Of a stretch of 64,000 nucleotides of DNA, positions 22,523 to 32,262 are shown piece after piece. The stretch is taken from NCBI RefSeq assembly GCF_036327415.1, contig NZ_CP123961.1, forward strand, positions 1,054,001-1,118,000, read 5' to 3'. The notes under the pieces were generated by a model, which worked only from the letters and a program-made list of their open reading frames with translations, had not been told where the DNA came from and did not search any database. The position numbers and the translations under genes were made by a program. Every line of letters begins with the position of its first letter. Positions within the stretch are counted from its first letter, which is position 1. The stretch is from Bartonella grahamii subsp. shimonis (GTDB lineage: Bacteria; Pseudomonadota; Alphaproteobacteria; Rhizobiales; Rhizobiaceae).

Positions 22523-23497
22523 ATGTCTAATATTTACGATTGGTCTCTAAAGGCTGATGAAAATGCTTATTCAGATAGCATCATTAATTGGGCTGAAGGT
22601 CAGCCGCCTAGTTCTGTTAATGATAGTGCACGGGCGATGATGCAGCGCGTGCGTGAATATCTTGCAGATAATGGTGGTTCTATTAATTCAAGCTTTACAG
22701 TAAATGTGGAAAATAAAACAACATTAATTACCTTAAAGACAGTTTCGCCTATAAAGAAATACAACAATGATATCGTCATACGTTTTAAAGCTTGTGGTGT
22801 AAATATTGGTGCGACAACAATAACTGTTAATAATATAGGAGAAAAGCTTATCTATAAAGCCACTGATGCGGGGGTTATGCCATTAGAAGGTGGAGAATTT
22901 CAAACAGATGGTATTTATGAAATGGTATACAATAATGGTGTTTTAATAAAAGAGCATGAGGGTTGGTATTTATTAAATCCTACACCACCAAAGATAGAAA
23001 GTTTTCCTGCTGGATTCATTGCAACATTTGCTATGCAAAATGTGCCAAATGGTTGGCTTTTATGTGATGGTAAGGCCTATAAGCGTGAGGATTATCCGCA
23101 GTTATTCAAGGCAATAGGTGATAAATGGGGAAAAGACAGCGATAAAACTTTTAAAGTTCCTGATTTTAGAGGCATGTTTTTACGCGGCTTTGATAATGGT
23201 CGGGGTTTAGATGGTGATAGAAAATTTGCAGATGAACAACAAGATAGCATAAAATCGCATACGCATATTGGGAGCATTGAAAATGCAGGCGAGCATGCGC
23301 ATAGTTTTGAGTATAAAGGAGTTGGATGGCCAACTGGTGATATTGGGAGGCTACCGAATCATTATACTTATGATGCGACCCTGAAAGGGAAAACAGGTTC
23401 TGCTGGCGCACATACACACAAGGTAACTCTTTCCCATACGGGTGAGGTAGAAACGCGTCCTGTTAATACAACCGTTGTCTATGCGATAAAATCATGA
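22523..23497 (+). CDS. Phage tail collar domain protein (tail fibre tip)
   Basis: This 324-residue protein has an N-terminal block (about 5-52, with SARAMMQRVREYLADNGG) common in phage tail proteins, a middle beta-rich region, and a phage tail collar domain at about 160-222 (GWLLCDGKAYKREDYPQLF ... VPDFRGMFLRG). A His-rich C-terminal tip follows (SHTHIG, EHAHSF, GAHTHK), ending VNTTVVYAIKS as short tail fibres do. Such tips bind the host surface. GGGGGATTT before the ATG is an acceptable ribosome site. The frame is fully open although its phage neighbours are decayed. A hairpin terminator follows. Confidence 0.88.
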   Translation: MSNIYDWSLKADENAYSDSIINWAEGQPPSSVNDSARAMMQRVREYLADNGGSINSSFTVNVENKTTLITLKTVSPIKKYNNDIVIRFKACGVNIGATTITVNNIGEKLIYKATDAGVMPLEGGEFQTDGIYEMVYNNGVLIKEHEGWYLLNPTPPKIESFPAGFIATFAMQNVPNGWLLCDGKAYKREDYPQLFKAIGDKWGKDSDKTFKVPDFRGMFLRGFDNGRGLDGDRKFADEQQDSIKSHTHIGSIENAGEHAHSFEYKGVGWPTGDIGRLPNHYTYDATLKGKTGSAGAHTHKVTLSHTGEVETRPVNTTVVYAIKS

Positions 23498-23541
23498 GTA
23501 TGTTTGAGTAATAATAATTCTATATACCCTGATAATTTTGT

Positions 23542-23564
23542 TAACGCGGAGCAATTCCGCGTTA
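23542..23564 (+). terminator. Hairpin terminator after the tail-collar gene
   Basis: TAACGCGGA / TCCGCGTTA form a 9-bp GC-rich stem with a five-base loop, 45 bp after the stop. The following tract TCTTCT is only moderately T-rich, so termination may be incomplete. Confidence 0.65.
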
Positions 23565-24672
23565 TCTTCTATGTCTATGAAGGAAAATCTATATTGTTAA
23601 TACGATACTTAAGAGGGGCAAAGAAATAATTTTAAAATGATTGAAAGAAAGAGTTAAGGATATAATTTATTATAAGAAAAAGAAAATCATGATTTTTTTT
23701 ATAATTGTATGATAACATAGAGAAAATGTGTAAAATCATTTAAACTGTGCCATGAAGAGATCTGGAGATATATTTTTTCATAGGGTGTTTTGATAGGGGA
23801 TAAGGTGATAAAATTATTCAACCTGAGGCATAAAAAAGTACAATACTTTTAACGTTTTTTGTGCAAAAATAGCTTACCCCTGTATGAGTTAATTCATTTC
23901 ATAAAGATATCTCTCCTCTTGTTGTCTATTTCATTTCTTTGCATTGCCATGGTGGTGGCTTTATCTGTAAATGATAGTACTCCTTGAGTGGAATCATAGT
24001 TACGCCTGTGAAGCAGCAGACAAACACTGTTTCTATACTCTCTCCTCATCCCTGTATTCCGCATTGTTTTTGCATTAGGGGACTTACAAGAAGCGTTATT
24101 GAGTTTATTTTGAAGTTTTTATTCAATAGTTTAATTCTTTGTGATATGCCAATAACCAATTTTTTAATTAGAGAAAAAAAAAAAATATCATTATAAATCA
24201 ATATTTATTTATACAAAAAGCTAAAGTATATATGTTATAAAGAAAATATTACTATTAAAGCTACAAATGAATCTTTTATGGAAGGGAGAAAGGGACTTGA
24301 TTTCTATATGGTCCTTAGAAGATATAAGTAATACACCCCATTATTATAACAAAGACATTTGTACGCATTTCTTGAATCATTTTTATAAAGATAAAAGTGA
24401 TAGAAAGAGTGGGAAAACGCATATTTATGTTGTATAAATTCGTACTATCTAACAGTGTGATAGCAAAACAAAATTTCACATGTTTTTAGTTACGTAAAAT
24501 CTTGAAAGATTTTGAACTAGTAGTTTTTTCCAAAAATATCTTTAGGATGCTTGGTATTCTTGTTTAAAATGACAGATGACAAAAAGGAATTCATATAAAA
24601 ATAAAACAGATTCCTAGATATTTGTGTGTTTTATTTTGTTATGGATTTTAGTTTTTAGATTGAAGCCGATAG
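23565..24672. other. Gene-free right part of the accessory island
   Basis: About 1.1 kb of AT-rich sequence up to the 3' end of hmuV. A 70-codon frame at 23984-24196 begins with TTG, has no ribosome site and ends in a poly-Lys run, so it is not accepted. I see no repeat copy, tRNA or insertion-sequence end. No clear terminator for the hem/hut operon is visible either. Confidence 0.4.
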
Positions 24673-25479
24673 CTAAAGATTTAATTTGATAGAGGATGCC
24701 GTTTGAGGGAGTATAAAAGGGATATCTTTTTTAGGTAATTCAGAAACGTTTAAAGAACAATGATAAACGTTGCGAAGATTTTGTGTTGTCAAAACGTTAG
24801 TTGCATTCCCTTGGCAATAAATCTCTCCCTCCTTGAGCAAGATCATGTTATCTGCATAATGTGCCGCGAGATTGAGGTCATGAAGAACAGCAAGAACGCC
24901 GCCACCAGAATGGGCAAATTGTTTAGCAATATCCATAACAATGATTTGATGTTGAATATCGAGGCTAGCAATAGGTTCATCTAATATCATCCAGCGAGGA
25001 ATCCCGTTATGAACAGGTTTCCAGATTTGGCAAAGTACACGGGCAAGTTGTACTCTAGCTTGTTCTCCACCTGATAATTGGTGATAATACAGATTGCCAT
25101 AATCAGAAAGGTCAACGCACTCTAAAGCTTTTTGGATAAGATTTTGCAATTCAGTTTTAGTAATGGTAAATTGGTTTACAGAAAGGCCGAGTCCTACAAC
25201 TTCATGGACTAAGAATGGAAATACGAGCGTTGTTGATTGTGGTAGCACAGCACGCATTTTTGCCATTTCATGCGTTTTTGTTTGGCATACATTATAACCA
25301 TTTAAGGTTATTTTTCCACTGTAAGGAATTTCACCACTCAGAGCTTTGATAAAGGTACTTTTTCCAGATCCATTAGGACCAATAATAATGGTAAAAGCAC
25401 CACTTTTAGCTTGAAGATTAATGTGTTTAAGAATCTGCTTCTTTCCGCGCTGAACACAAATATTTGTCGCTTCAATCAT
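24673..25479 (-). CDS. hmuV: Heme ABC transporter ATP-binding protein
   Basis: The ATPase that drives heme import through HutC. Walker A is GPNGSGKST (34-42), the signature is LSGGEQARVQLARVL, Walker B is WMILDEPIASLD, and the switch His is in VLHDLNLAAHYADN. The frame is open upstream, but the ATG at 25479 (MIEATNICVQRGKKQ) overlaps the hutC stop as ATGA, gives the usual 268 residues and aligns with the family start. Last gene of hemS-hutB-hutC-hmuV. Confidence 0.95.
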   Translation of the reverse strand: MIEATNICVQRGKKQILKHINLQAKSGAFTIIIGPNGSGKSTFIKALSGEIPYSGKITLNGYNVCQTKTHEMAKMRAVLPQSTTLVFPFLVHEVVGLGLSVNQFTITKTELQNLIQKALECVDLSDYGNLYYHQLSGGEQARVQLARVLCQIWKPVHNGIPRWMILDEPIASLDIQHQIIVMDIAKQFAHSGGGVLAVLHDLNLAAHYADNMILLKEGEIYCQGNATNVLTTQNLRNVYHCSLNVSELPKKDIPFILPQTASSIKLNL

Positions 25480-26573
25480 GAAAAATCTGTTCCTCGTTTG
25501 CATATAAGGATCCATAGAAAGAAAGGTGCACCAAAAAGTGCTGTTACAATTCCAATCGGCAATTCTGCGGGGGCAACAATTAAGCGTGCAAACGTATCAG
25601 CAAAAATAAGTAATGCTGCTCCCAAGAGAGCAGAGCAAGGAATGAGATAGCGATGATCAGGACCAATGAGCTGACGTAAAATATGAGGAACAATAATACC
25701 AATAAAACCAATACCACCACTGACAGCAACAGCACTACCACACATAAGAGCAACAAGGGGAATAGCAATATTTTTAACGCGTTGAATATGGAATCCAATA
25801 TGGCCAGCAACAGCTTCTCCAAGAGCAAGGGCATTAAGTGCTCGTGATAAAAAGGGAGAGAAAAGAAGACCAATAACGATGAAAGGGAGAACGAGCCATA
25901 TTTTCAACCATGTAGCACCCGCAAGAGAGCCAAGACTCCAAAAAGTGATATCACGGAGTTGTTGGTCATTTGCGATAAAAATCAATGTTCCGACAACTGC
26001 ACTGCTTAATGCACCAAGAGCAATACCAGCAAGCAGCATGGTTGCAATAGAGGTAAAGCTATTATGCGTTGCTATTATGTAGAGAATAATCGTTGATAAA
26101 AGTCCACCCAAAAAAGCACCTATGATAACTTTGTAAGGCTCTAGAAAAGGTGCAAATGAAACAGGAAAAGCAATACCGACAACAATTGCTAAGACTGCTC
26201 CAAGTCCAGCACCTGCTGATACACCTACAATTCCAGGATCTGCAAGAGGATTACGGAAAAGCCCTTGCATAAGAACACCGGAGACAGCTAAAGCTGCTCC
26301 AATCAACAATCCCAAGATAACACGGGGAAGCCTTATGTCGATAAGCACAAGGTAATCACGCGTTTTACTACTTACCGAAAAATCTTGTGTAAGCATCACA
26401 TGGAGGAGATCAACGAAAGAAACCTTTGCTGCACCATTCAAGAGCCCACCAAAAATACTGAAGGTAAGGAATATTATTAAGCTTAATAATAAAATCTTCC
26501 CCTGCTTTGAACGGTTTATTTTTTTACCTTCTTTTGTTTCAGGTAAATGCATTATGGATGTATCATCTGCCAT
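25476..26573 (-). CDS. hutC: Heme ABC transporter permease
   Basis: A 365-residue FecCD/BtuC-type permease. After a charged cytoplasmic N-terminus of about 26 residues come roughly nine to ten hydrophobic helices. RLPRVILGLLIGAALAVSG and the GIVGVSAGAGLGAV stretch are hallmarks of iron-complex permeases; SGGIGFIGIIVPHILRQLIG is the loop that contacts the ATPase. It moves heme delivered by HutB into the cytoplasm with HmuV energy. There is a 20-bp gap from hutB and a 4-bp overlap with hmuV. Confidence 0.94.
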   Translation of the reverse strand: MADDTSIMHLPETKEGKKINRSKQGKILLLSLIIFLTFSIFGGLLNGAAKVSFVDLLHVMLTQDFSVSSKTRDYLVLIDIRLPRVILGLLIGAALAVSGVLMQGLFRNPLADPGIVGVSAGAGLGAVLAIVVGIAFPVSFAPFLEPYKVIIGAFLGGLLSTIILYIIATHNSFTSIATMLLAGIALGALSSAVVGTLIFIANDQQLRDITFWSLGSLAGATWLKIWLVLPFIVIGLLFSPFLSRALNALALGEAVAGHIGFHIQRVKNIAIPLVALMCGSAVAVSGGIGFIGIIVPHILRQLIGPDHRYLIPCSALLGAALLIFADTFARLIVAPAELPIGIVTALFGAPFFLWILICKRGTDFS

Positions 26574-26593
26574 TTTTATCAGCTTTTACCATT

Positions 26594-27481
26594 TTAATTT
26601 GCACCATAAAGTATCTCAATAAGCTCTCTTGATGCATCTGCAGTGCGTGGACCAAATCCCAAAAGATACATAGCATCCATCTGTTTTATGGCATGATTTT
26701 TTGCTGCAGTTGTTGCTTGAATTGCAGGTATGGCTAAAATCTTATCAATGCTGGTTGATCTTGCTCCATGTTTTACAAGTAAGATAACATCGGGATCTGA
26801 TTTCAATAACGCTTCGCCGTTGAGAAGTTTATATCCTTTATAATCGGTGATGGCATTGATAGCACCTGAAAGTTTTATCATACTATCAGCTGCAGTACCT
26901 GTTCCAGATGCCATGACGCGTCCATTTTGCACAGAGAAAACAAAAAGAACACGCTTCGGTGTTATTACTTTCGCCAAAAGCGCATCGTTATCTAAAAAAT
27001 TACGCTTCAACTTTTCAATTAACGCAGCGGCTTGCACTTCCCGATGGATAGCTTGGCCAACGAGGCGAATCTTTTCTACTACATTTTCACGGGAGTAATC
27101 TTCTGGTATGATCACCAGAGGTATTGATGTTTTTTTGAGAATATCAATTGTTGAAGCAGGACCACTTCCTTCAACAAGCAATATGCCCTCTGGGGCAAGT
27201 GATAAAACACCCTCAGGCGAAAGAGAACGCATATATCCAAGCACAGGAAGCTTGAGCGCTTCTTGTGGGTAAACGCTTGTACTATCACGGGCGACAAGTT
27301 GATTTTGGGCTCCCAATGCATAGACAATTTCTGTAAGTGCTCCGCCGATAGAAACAATTCGAGCATTTTCAGGAAAACGGGTTGTGGGTTCAGCAATCAC
27401 TTGTTTAGAAAAACAGATAAGAGAGAACAGTAAACACATAAGAAAAAGGTTTGATAATCTATGCAAAAGAGATATAAACAT
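26594..27481 (-). CDS. hutB: Periplasmic heme-binding protein
   Basis: A class III solute-binding protein of 295 residues with an N-terminal signal sequence (hydrophobic 10-28, cleavage probably near VIAEP). RIVSIGGALTEIVYALG and the VLGYMRSLSPEGVLSL block match HmuT/HutB, and the central long helix joins the two lobes. It carries heme from HutA to HutC. There is no lipobox cysteine at the expected place, so it should be soluble. It sits 18 bp after hemS. Confidence 0.93.
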   Translation of the reverse strand: MFISLLHRLSNLFLMCLLFSLICFSKQVIAEPTTRFPENARIVSIGGALTEIVYALGAQNQLVARDSTSVYPQEALKLPVLGYMRSLSPEGVLSLAPEGILLVEGSGPASTIDILKKTSIPLVIIPEDYSRENVVEKIRLVGQAIHREVQAAALIEKLKRNFLDNDALLAKVITPKRVLFVFSVQNGRVMASGTGTAADSMIKLSGAINAITDYKGYKLLNGEALLKSDPDVILLVKHGARSTSIDKILAIPAIQATTAAKNHAIKQMDAMYLLGFGPRTADASRELIEILYGAN

Positions 27482-27499
27482 GTCCGACCTTACCTTATC

Positions 27500-28543
27500 T
27501 TAGTTACTGCTGTTTTCTTGGCACGATGGTAAACCATTCAATAAAGAGCGCCAATCTTCACGTTCTTTTTGACCCTCCTTGCGTACGCCAAAGAATTGAA
27601 TAATCATCTCATCATCTTTATCGAAAACTTCAAGAGAGTTGACATACCCATCAATCGTAGGTTTGCGAACACGCCATACTTTATTGATCCCAGAAACGAG
27701 TAAATGAAGGTGAAATTTCTGATCGAGAACATTAAGCCAAGGTCCCATTTGCTTAATGTTCTTTACTTGCCCAGTGAAAATTTGGATACATCCTTTATTA
27801 CCAACAAAACACATAATTGGTAACTCTTCTTGTGCAACTTGTTTGAGCATCATCTCAACAGCTTCTATTTTTAACTCATCGGCAAATTCATTTCCGGCAT
27901 GTTTTACAGCATCGTGTCGATTAATTTTCAGTTCAGAAATAATCCCATGAAGTTGATGTACATCAGTCATCTGTCGCCAACGATCTCGAAACTTTTCAAC
28001 ATTCAGCTTTGCTGTATCACATTGTACTGGAGTAGGAACGGGAGAAATATCAAGTACTGGTGATTGATCGTCATGAAGCAACTTTTCAACAAGTGCAGCC
28101 CACTCTTCCATATTTGTTGCGTCTTTAGAATAGAGTTTGAAAATAGCAATGCCATATTGATCAAAAAATTGCAGACTTTTCATAGGTCTTTCGAGAATAG
28201 TCACGTCATGCTCGAAACCAAACTTCCATTGTTTTGAAAAAATACGCAAGTCAATTTCACCGAGTGTTATCGGAATATGCTGGCTTTGAACAATCTTTTC
28301 AAAACATCCTGTTATTTCATGAACAGCATTTTCATTCCGTATTAATGCCATAACTGTCCCAAGTTTAGGAGCATTTTCCAAGAGAGTAGCGACATCAGCA
28401 CGTAGTTTTTTTGCTTTTCCAATTGTACAATAAGCCGCAATGAGTTCTGCTTCAGATATACCAATAGAGGCCGCGAAATCGCGGTTACGCATCTCTTTTT
28501 TTTCTTCACGCAAGCGAATAATCATTTCGGCTGTGTATGACAT
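27500..28543 (-). CDS. hemS: HemS-family cytoplasmic heme-handling protein
   Basis: A 347-residue protein with the duplicated HemS/ChuS fold: two related halves at about 35-170 and 205-335, the second containing CFVGNKGCIQIFTGQVKNI and WLNVLDQKFHLHL. Members bind heme in the cytoplasm and either degrade or traffic it. First gene of hemS-hutB-hutC-hmuV; its promoter lies in the 271-bp gap behind hutA. A second ATG seven codons on (MIIRLREEKKE) is possible. Confidence 0.92.
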   Translation of the reverse strand: MSYTAEMIIRLREEKKEMRNRDFAASIGISEAELIAAYCTIGKAKKLRADVATLLENAPKLGTVMALIRNENAVHEITGCFEKIVQSQHIPITLGEIDLRIFSKQWKFGFEHDVTILERPMKSLQFFDQYGIAIFKLYSKDATNMEEWAALVEKLLHDDQSPVLDISPVPTPVQCDTAKLNVEKFRDRWRQMTDVHQLHGIISELKINRHDAVKHAGNEFADELKIEAVEMMLKQVAQEELPIMCFVGNKGCIQIFTGQVKNIKQMGPWLNVLDQKFHLHLLVSGINKVWRVRKPTIDGYVNSLEVFDKDDEMIIQFFGVRKEGQKEREDWRSLLNGLPSCQENSSN

Positions 28544-28814
28544 GGGCTTATCCTTATATTACCTGTTTGAAGGTTAATTGTCTAATTTTACAACTCAAAG
28601 GCAGTAAGTCAAACCACTATCAATTAATGGTTCAACCCACCACCAAACAAGCCCTGATTTTATCAACAGTAGAACAATAAAAACCGATAAATTACAAAGA
28701 GTTAAAGCAAAAACATCAAAATTTGTTGTTCAAAGAACAATCAGAACAGAAACGCAACAATTTATTCTTTATCGATATAACCTCTTTAATTGATCTAATG
28801 GTTAACAAAAGTGA
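28544..28814 (-). promoter_or_regulatory. hemS promoter region with candidate operator
   Basis: An inverted repeat AACCA-N11-TGGTT lies at 28612-28632. The sequence TATCAATTAATGGTTCAACC inside and after it resembles TAATTGATCTAATGGTTAAC at 28787-28806 and a word in the hutA-tonB gap. Heme and iron genes of Bartonella are known to be controlled by Irr and related regulators; linking these words to a regulator is inference. Confidence 0.35.
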
Positions 28815-30992
28815 CTAAAATTTTTGCACGAACGAAACTTTAAAGTTGCGACCAGGCTGACTATAATAATCCTTCGGTGTTGAGCTTTCACCGGAAGGAA
28901 GATCTGAAACATTCCAATATTTTTGATTGAACAGATTATAAATACCGGCTCTTAGAATAGGTCCCGTTTCACCGAATGGTTTCCACCACCCTGTCATATC
29001 AACGACATGGTATCCTGGATTTTTTTGGTAATCAGATGCTTTAGCTATTTTGTCACGTTTGGCTGCTACAGTAAGTATAACATCGCTTCCCCAAACTTCT
29101 TTTGCATATCCTAATCCGATAATTGTTTTCAAAGGAGGAATTGAGTTAAGATACTCTTTTTTATCAAGATCTTTTCCTTGTGAATAAGAAAGAGCAATAT
29201 TGCTATGAAAACCATTTTTAAGAACTAAATGCGCTTTTGTTTCAACACCAAAAATTTGCACGCGGAAGCGATTCATGTAATGCCGACGCGCAAATTTGAA
29301 CTCCTCTGATGGTCCTCTATCCTCGGTATCTATGAAATTCTTATATTGGTTGATAAAGGCATTGAAGGAACCACCAAAATTTACATTTCCATAGCGTAGC
29401 CCCACATCATACCCATTGCTCGTTTCTGGTTGAAGGTCAGGATTTCCTTTCACGTAATAAGCAGGGGGTTTTATATAAGAGACATAAAGCTCTGAAATAC
29501 GTGGTGCACGAAAAGCTTGTGCCCATTGAGCATAGAGCGTAACTTGATTACGAACATCCCACTCCATGCGTAATTTAGGAGAAAAACGTGAACCATCTCT
29601 TTCTGGAGGAAATTTGTCAGAAAGCAGAGCTTTCTCATAAGAAGATGTTTTCTGAGGAACATATTTGTACCAATCATACCGGATTCCCGGCGTTACACGA
29701 AAACGATCATCAACGAATCCAATTTCATCTTCAAAAGCAAAACCCAAATTGTAACCATTGGTGTCTGGTGAATCTGATCGATTAGCAGGAACAAAAAGAC
29801 ATCCTTGAGCGTATTCTTTTATATGACAATTGTCTTTACCAAACAAATAGTGATGAAATTTAGATGACGAAATATTCGTTGCAAACTTTAACGTATGGCT
29901 TACAGTGCCAAAATCCACTTTTTTAAGTGCATCAGCATTGAAACCGTAATTGATATTACGTAAAAAATTATCTCTCAAATAATCCCCTTTAGGGGCTGAA
30001 ACACGAACGCCAGTCATAACGTAATGACTTGATTGCCTTTGCCAATAAAGCAGCCCACTAAACGCATCAAGAACTGCATCACCATCACCATTATAATCAT
30101 AAGAAAGAGAAAAACGCTCACGAAGTTTATTATCCCGTTCATAAACGGAACCAGGAGCATATCTTTTAGACGAATTTAATGCATGTGTGTTACTATTATG
30201 ACCAAAACGCTCTGCAGTAAAACCAAGCCGATGATTATCGCTCAAATATTGATGAATTTTAAAAAGCAAGTTATTTTTGTCAAAGTGAGAGGGGTTTTTA
30301 CGCGTGCGTTCTCCATATCCCCCCACTGTTCCCATATTTTTGCGCTCATGACCTTCTACATAAGACCCTTGGAAAAGCAAAAGTGTTTGGTAATTGCGCA
30401 CAGCAAGAGCTTGATCGACGCGCCAACTATTATCAACAGAATGATAACCACCTTTTATAAGGCTTCCCCAATTCTTTCCTTCCATGATAAGGTCTTCAGG
30501 ATTAAGGGTACGCAGAGCAATTATTCCTCCCAGGGCGCCAGAACCATAAAGACTAGAATCTGATCCTTGAATAGTATCAAACGTAGAAAGAGCATTGAAA
30601 TCAAAAGTTGTGTTTCCACCTCCACCACGGAATATATCATTAAGCCATGGAAGAGAAATACCATCCATTGTCGTAAGAACACGGTTTGCATCTAAACCAC
30701 GAATAATGAAACTATTATTTTCCGAATTATAAGAGACAAAAGGATTAAGACGACTCACATCATAAACATCAGTTATTTGTTTTTCATCAATATTCTTATT
30801 GTTTTTACGATCAGTTAGAATGGTTATTGAATTTGAAGAATTTTCTATTTTTTTTCCTTTAATAAGGATTGGTTTGAGCTCAGTCACAACACTCTTATCG
30901 CTGTTTTGTGCAAAAACAAATGAAGGTATACAGACCGATAACACACCTAAAATCACACAGCTCTTATGGATATTTTTTCGTCTTATTCGCAT
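28815..30992 (-). CDS. hutA: TonB-dependent heme receptor
   Basis: A 725-residue outer-membrane receptor. The signal peptide spans about 1-28 (cleavage near VFAQN). The plug domain includes NSFIIRGLDANRVLTTMDGI and a GSDSSLYGSGALGGIIALRT block; the 22-strand barrel follows and ends with the outer-membrane C-terminal Phe (FKVSFVQKF). PETSNGYDVGLRYG is a standard barrel segment. It imports heme using TonB energy. It is transcribed divergently from tonB, and hemS follows on the same strand 271 bp on. Confidence 0.95.
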   Translation of the reverse strand: MRIRRKNIHKSCVILGVLSVCIPSFVFAQNSDKSVVTELKPILIKGKKIENSSNSITILTDRKNNKNIDEKQITDVYDVSRLNPFVSYNSENNSFIIRGLDANRVLTTMDGISLPWLNDIFRGGGGNTTFDFNALSTFDTIQGSDSSLYGSGALGGIIALRTLNPEDLIMEGKNWGSLIKGGYHSVDNSWRVDQALAVRNYQTLLLFQGSYVEGHERKNMGTVGGYGERTRKNPSHFDKNNLLFKIHQYLSDNHRLGFTAERFGHNSNTHALNSSKRYAPGSVYERDNKLRERFSLSYDYNGDGDAVLDAFSGLLYWQRQSSHYVMTGVRVSAPKGDYLRDNFLRNINYGFNADALKKVDFGTVSHTLKFATNISSSKFHHYLFGKDNCHIKEYAQGCLFVPANRSDSPDTNGYNLGFAFEDEIGFVDDRFRVTPGIRYDWYKYVPQKTSSYEKALLSDKFPPERDGSRFSPKLRMEWDVRNQVTLYAQWAQAFRAPRISELYVSYIKPPAYYVKGNPDLQPETSNGYDVGLRYGNVNFGGSFNAFINQYKNFIDTEDRGPSEEFKFARRHYMNRFRVQIFGVETKAHLVLKNGFHSNIALSYSQGKDLDKKEYLNSIPPLKTIIGLGYAKEVWGSDVILTVAAKRDKIAKASDYQKNPGYHVVDMTGWWKPFGETGPILRAGIYNLFNQKYWNVSDLPSGESSTPKDYYSQPGRNFKVSFVQKF

Positions 30993-31248
30993 AACACATT
31001 ATAACCTTTTTTAAAAACATCCCCTCTCTAAGCTTGAAATTTTACATATAAAAATGCCCGTAAAAATGCTTGACCTAACCCTATCAAAAATTAGCTAACC
31101 AAGCAGGAATGATTTAACAATATAAAACCACGGGGAGACCATATTAAACATGATAAAATCAGTCAAGAAAAAAGTTGCAATTTCAAAATAGCTTGTTTTA
31201 ATGAGAGGAAATATCAATATTGCACTTAAAGAATAGCGGAAAAAAACG
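30993..31248. promoter_or_regulatory. Divergent hutA / tonB promoter region
   Basis: The 256-bp gap holds both promoters. TATCAAAAATTAGCTAACC at 31082-31100 shares the TATCAA...TTA...AACC pattern with the hemS upstream region, and CCTAACC lies just before it (31074-31080). Shared control of receptor, TonB and transporter by iron or heme is expected for this locus; the exact operator is not proven here. Confidence 0.4.
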
Positions 31249-32022
31249 ATGAATTTTACAAACACGAGGCAGTTATCAACTCTTTGGATTTGTGCATTTT
31301 TCTGCGCTCTTTCTTTGCATATAGTATTGGGAGCACAGTTTTATTTTCGAAAGACTGGCGTCACTAATGGTATGCTCTCGGCGACGCTTATGCTAACGCT
31401 TGCCCAAGAGGGGCTCTATCTGGATGCTGATATAGATTCGTCGAATCCAGATCATGATACAGATTTAGCAAGTGTCAGCACAAAATCAGAACGATTACAG
31501 CCAGATCTTGCTGAGCAAGATCCAGAGATATTGGAACCCGTGGATGAAGTTCAATCGGAAGAACCTCAGCATATGGTAGAACAAGATGACTTAAAGTCTT
31601 TGGAAGAACCCCTTCCTCAAAAATTAAAAGATAAAATATTTGAAAAAAAAACAAGGACAAAGACAGTTGTAAAGCAGCTACCTGTAAAGGCCGTACGTTC
31701 AGTGACCGCCAGAAAGAGCGGCAGTACCGCAGGGCTTGAAGATATGTTGTTAATGGAGTGGTTAGCAAAGGTACAGTCACAATTAGAAAAGCAAAAAAAT
31801 TATGTTGTAGGACATCGTACTAGCCGAGCAAAAGGAACGGTGAAGTTAGAATTTAGGGTGCATGAGCAGGGAAGCATTTTTTCTAGCCGTGTTGTCGCTT
31901 CTGCTGGAGATCCAGAACTTGATCGATTAGCTATGGCAGCACTTCAACGCGTTGGTTCTTTTCCGCCACCACCACCATCAAAAGTGAATAAAATGATCAG
32001 AGTATCCCTGATATTTAGCTGA
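31249..32022 (+). CDS. tonB: TonB energy transducer
   Basis: A 257-residue protein with one N-terminal anchor helix (about 12-30), a periplasmic linker and a C-terminal TonB domain (about 178-257, with GTVKLEFRVHEQG, DPELDRLAMAALQRV and FPPPPPS). It passes proton-motive force to HutA. The linker is first strongly acidic (60-130) and then basic, rather than the Pro/Glu-Pro/Lys repeats of E. coli TonB. ExbB and ExbD are not in the window. It is paired head to head with hutA. Confidence 0.92.
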   Translation: MNFTNTRQLSTLWICAFFCALSLHIVLGAQFYFRKTGVTNGMLSATLMLTLAQEGLYLDADIDSSNPDHDTDLASVSTKSERLQPDLAEQDPEILEPVDEVQSEEPQHMVEQDDLKSLEEPLPQKLKDKIFEKKTRTKTVVKQLPVKAVRSVTARKSGSTAGLEDMLLMEWLAKVQSQLEKQKNYVVGHRTSRAKGTVKLEFRVHEQGSIFSSRVVASAGDPELDRLAMAALQRVGSFPPPPPSKVNKMIRVSLIFS

Positions 32023-32122
32023 TTTTTATGCGAGGTGCTTTTCTTATAATATAATTGTTTTATAATGATTATTTATAATTTGAATGAAAGTTAAAATATA
32101 GTTCGTTCGCATTTTTTTGACG

Positions 32123-32262
32123 TTGAATCAATCAAAACCATCCGCTTACTTATGACACAAGTTGAGGGGGGAGCATGGATAAAAAACTTCTAAAAAGCAG
32201 TGAATATACTTCTTATGAATGCCCTAAATGAAAGGGTTGTTGCAACATTGGAAGTTAAGGGA
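32123..32262 (+). repeat. Dispersed decayed repeat, copy 2
   Basis: About 140 bp matching the other copies through TTGAATCAATCAAAA (15 bases identical in copy 4), GCATGGATAAAAA, the TATGAATGCC block (close in copy 3) and TTGCAACATTG. It reads MNALNERVVATLEVKG in one frame, resembling NASNE...RAVATLKISK of copy 4. It lies behind tonB. Confidence 0.6.

Noticed and set aside
23984..24196. 70-codon plus-strand frame
   Set aside because: TTG start, no ribosome site, ends in a poly-A/Lys tract.
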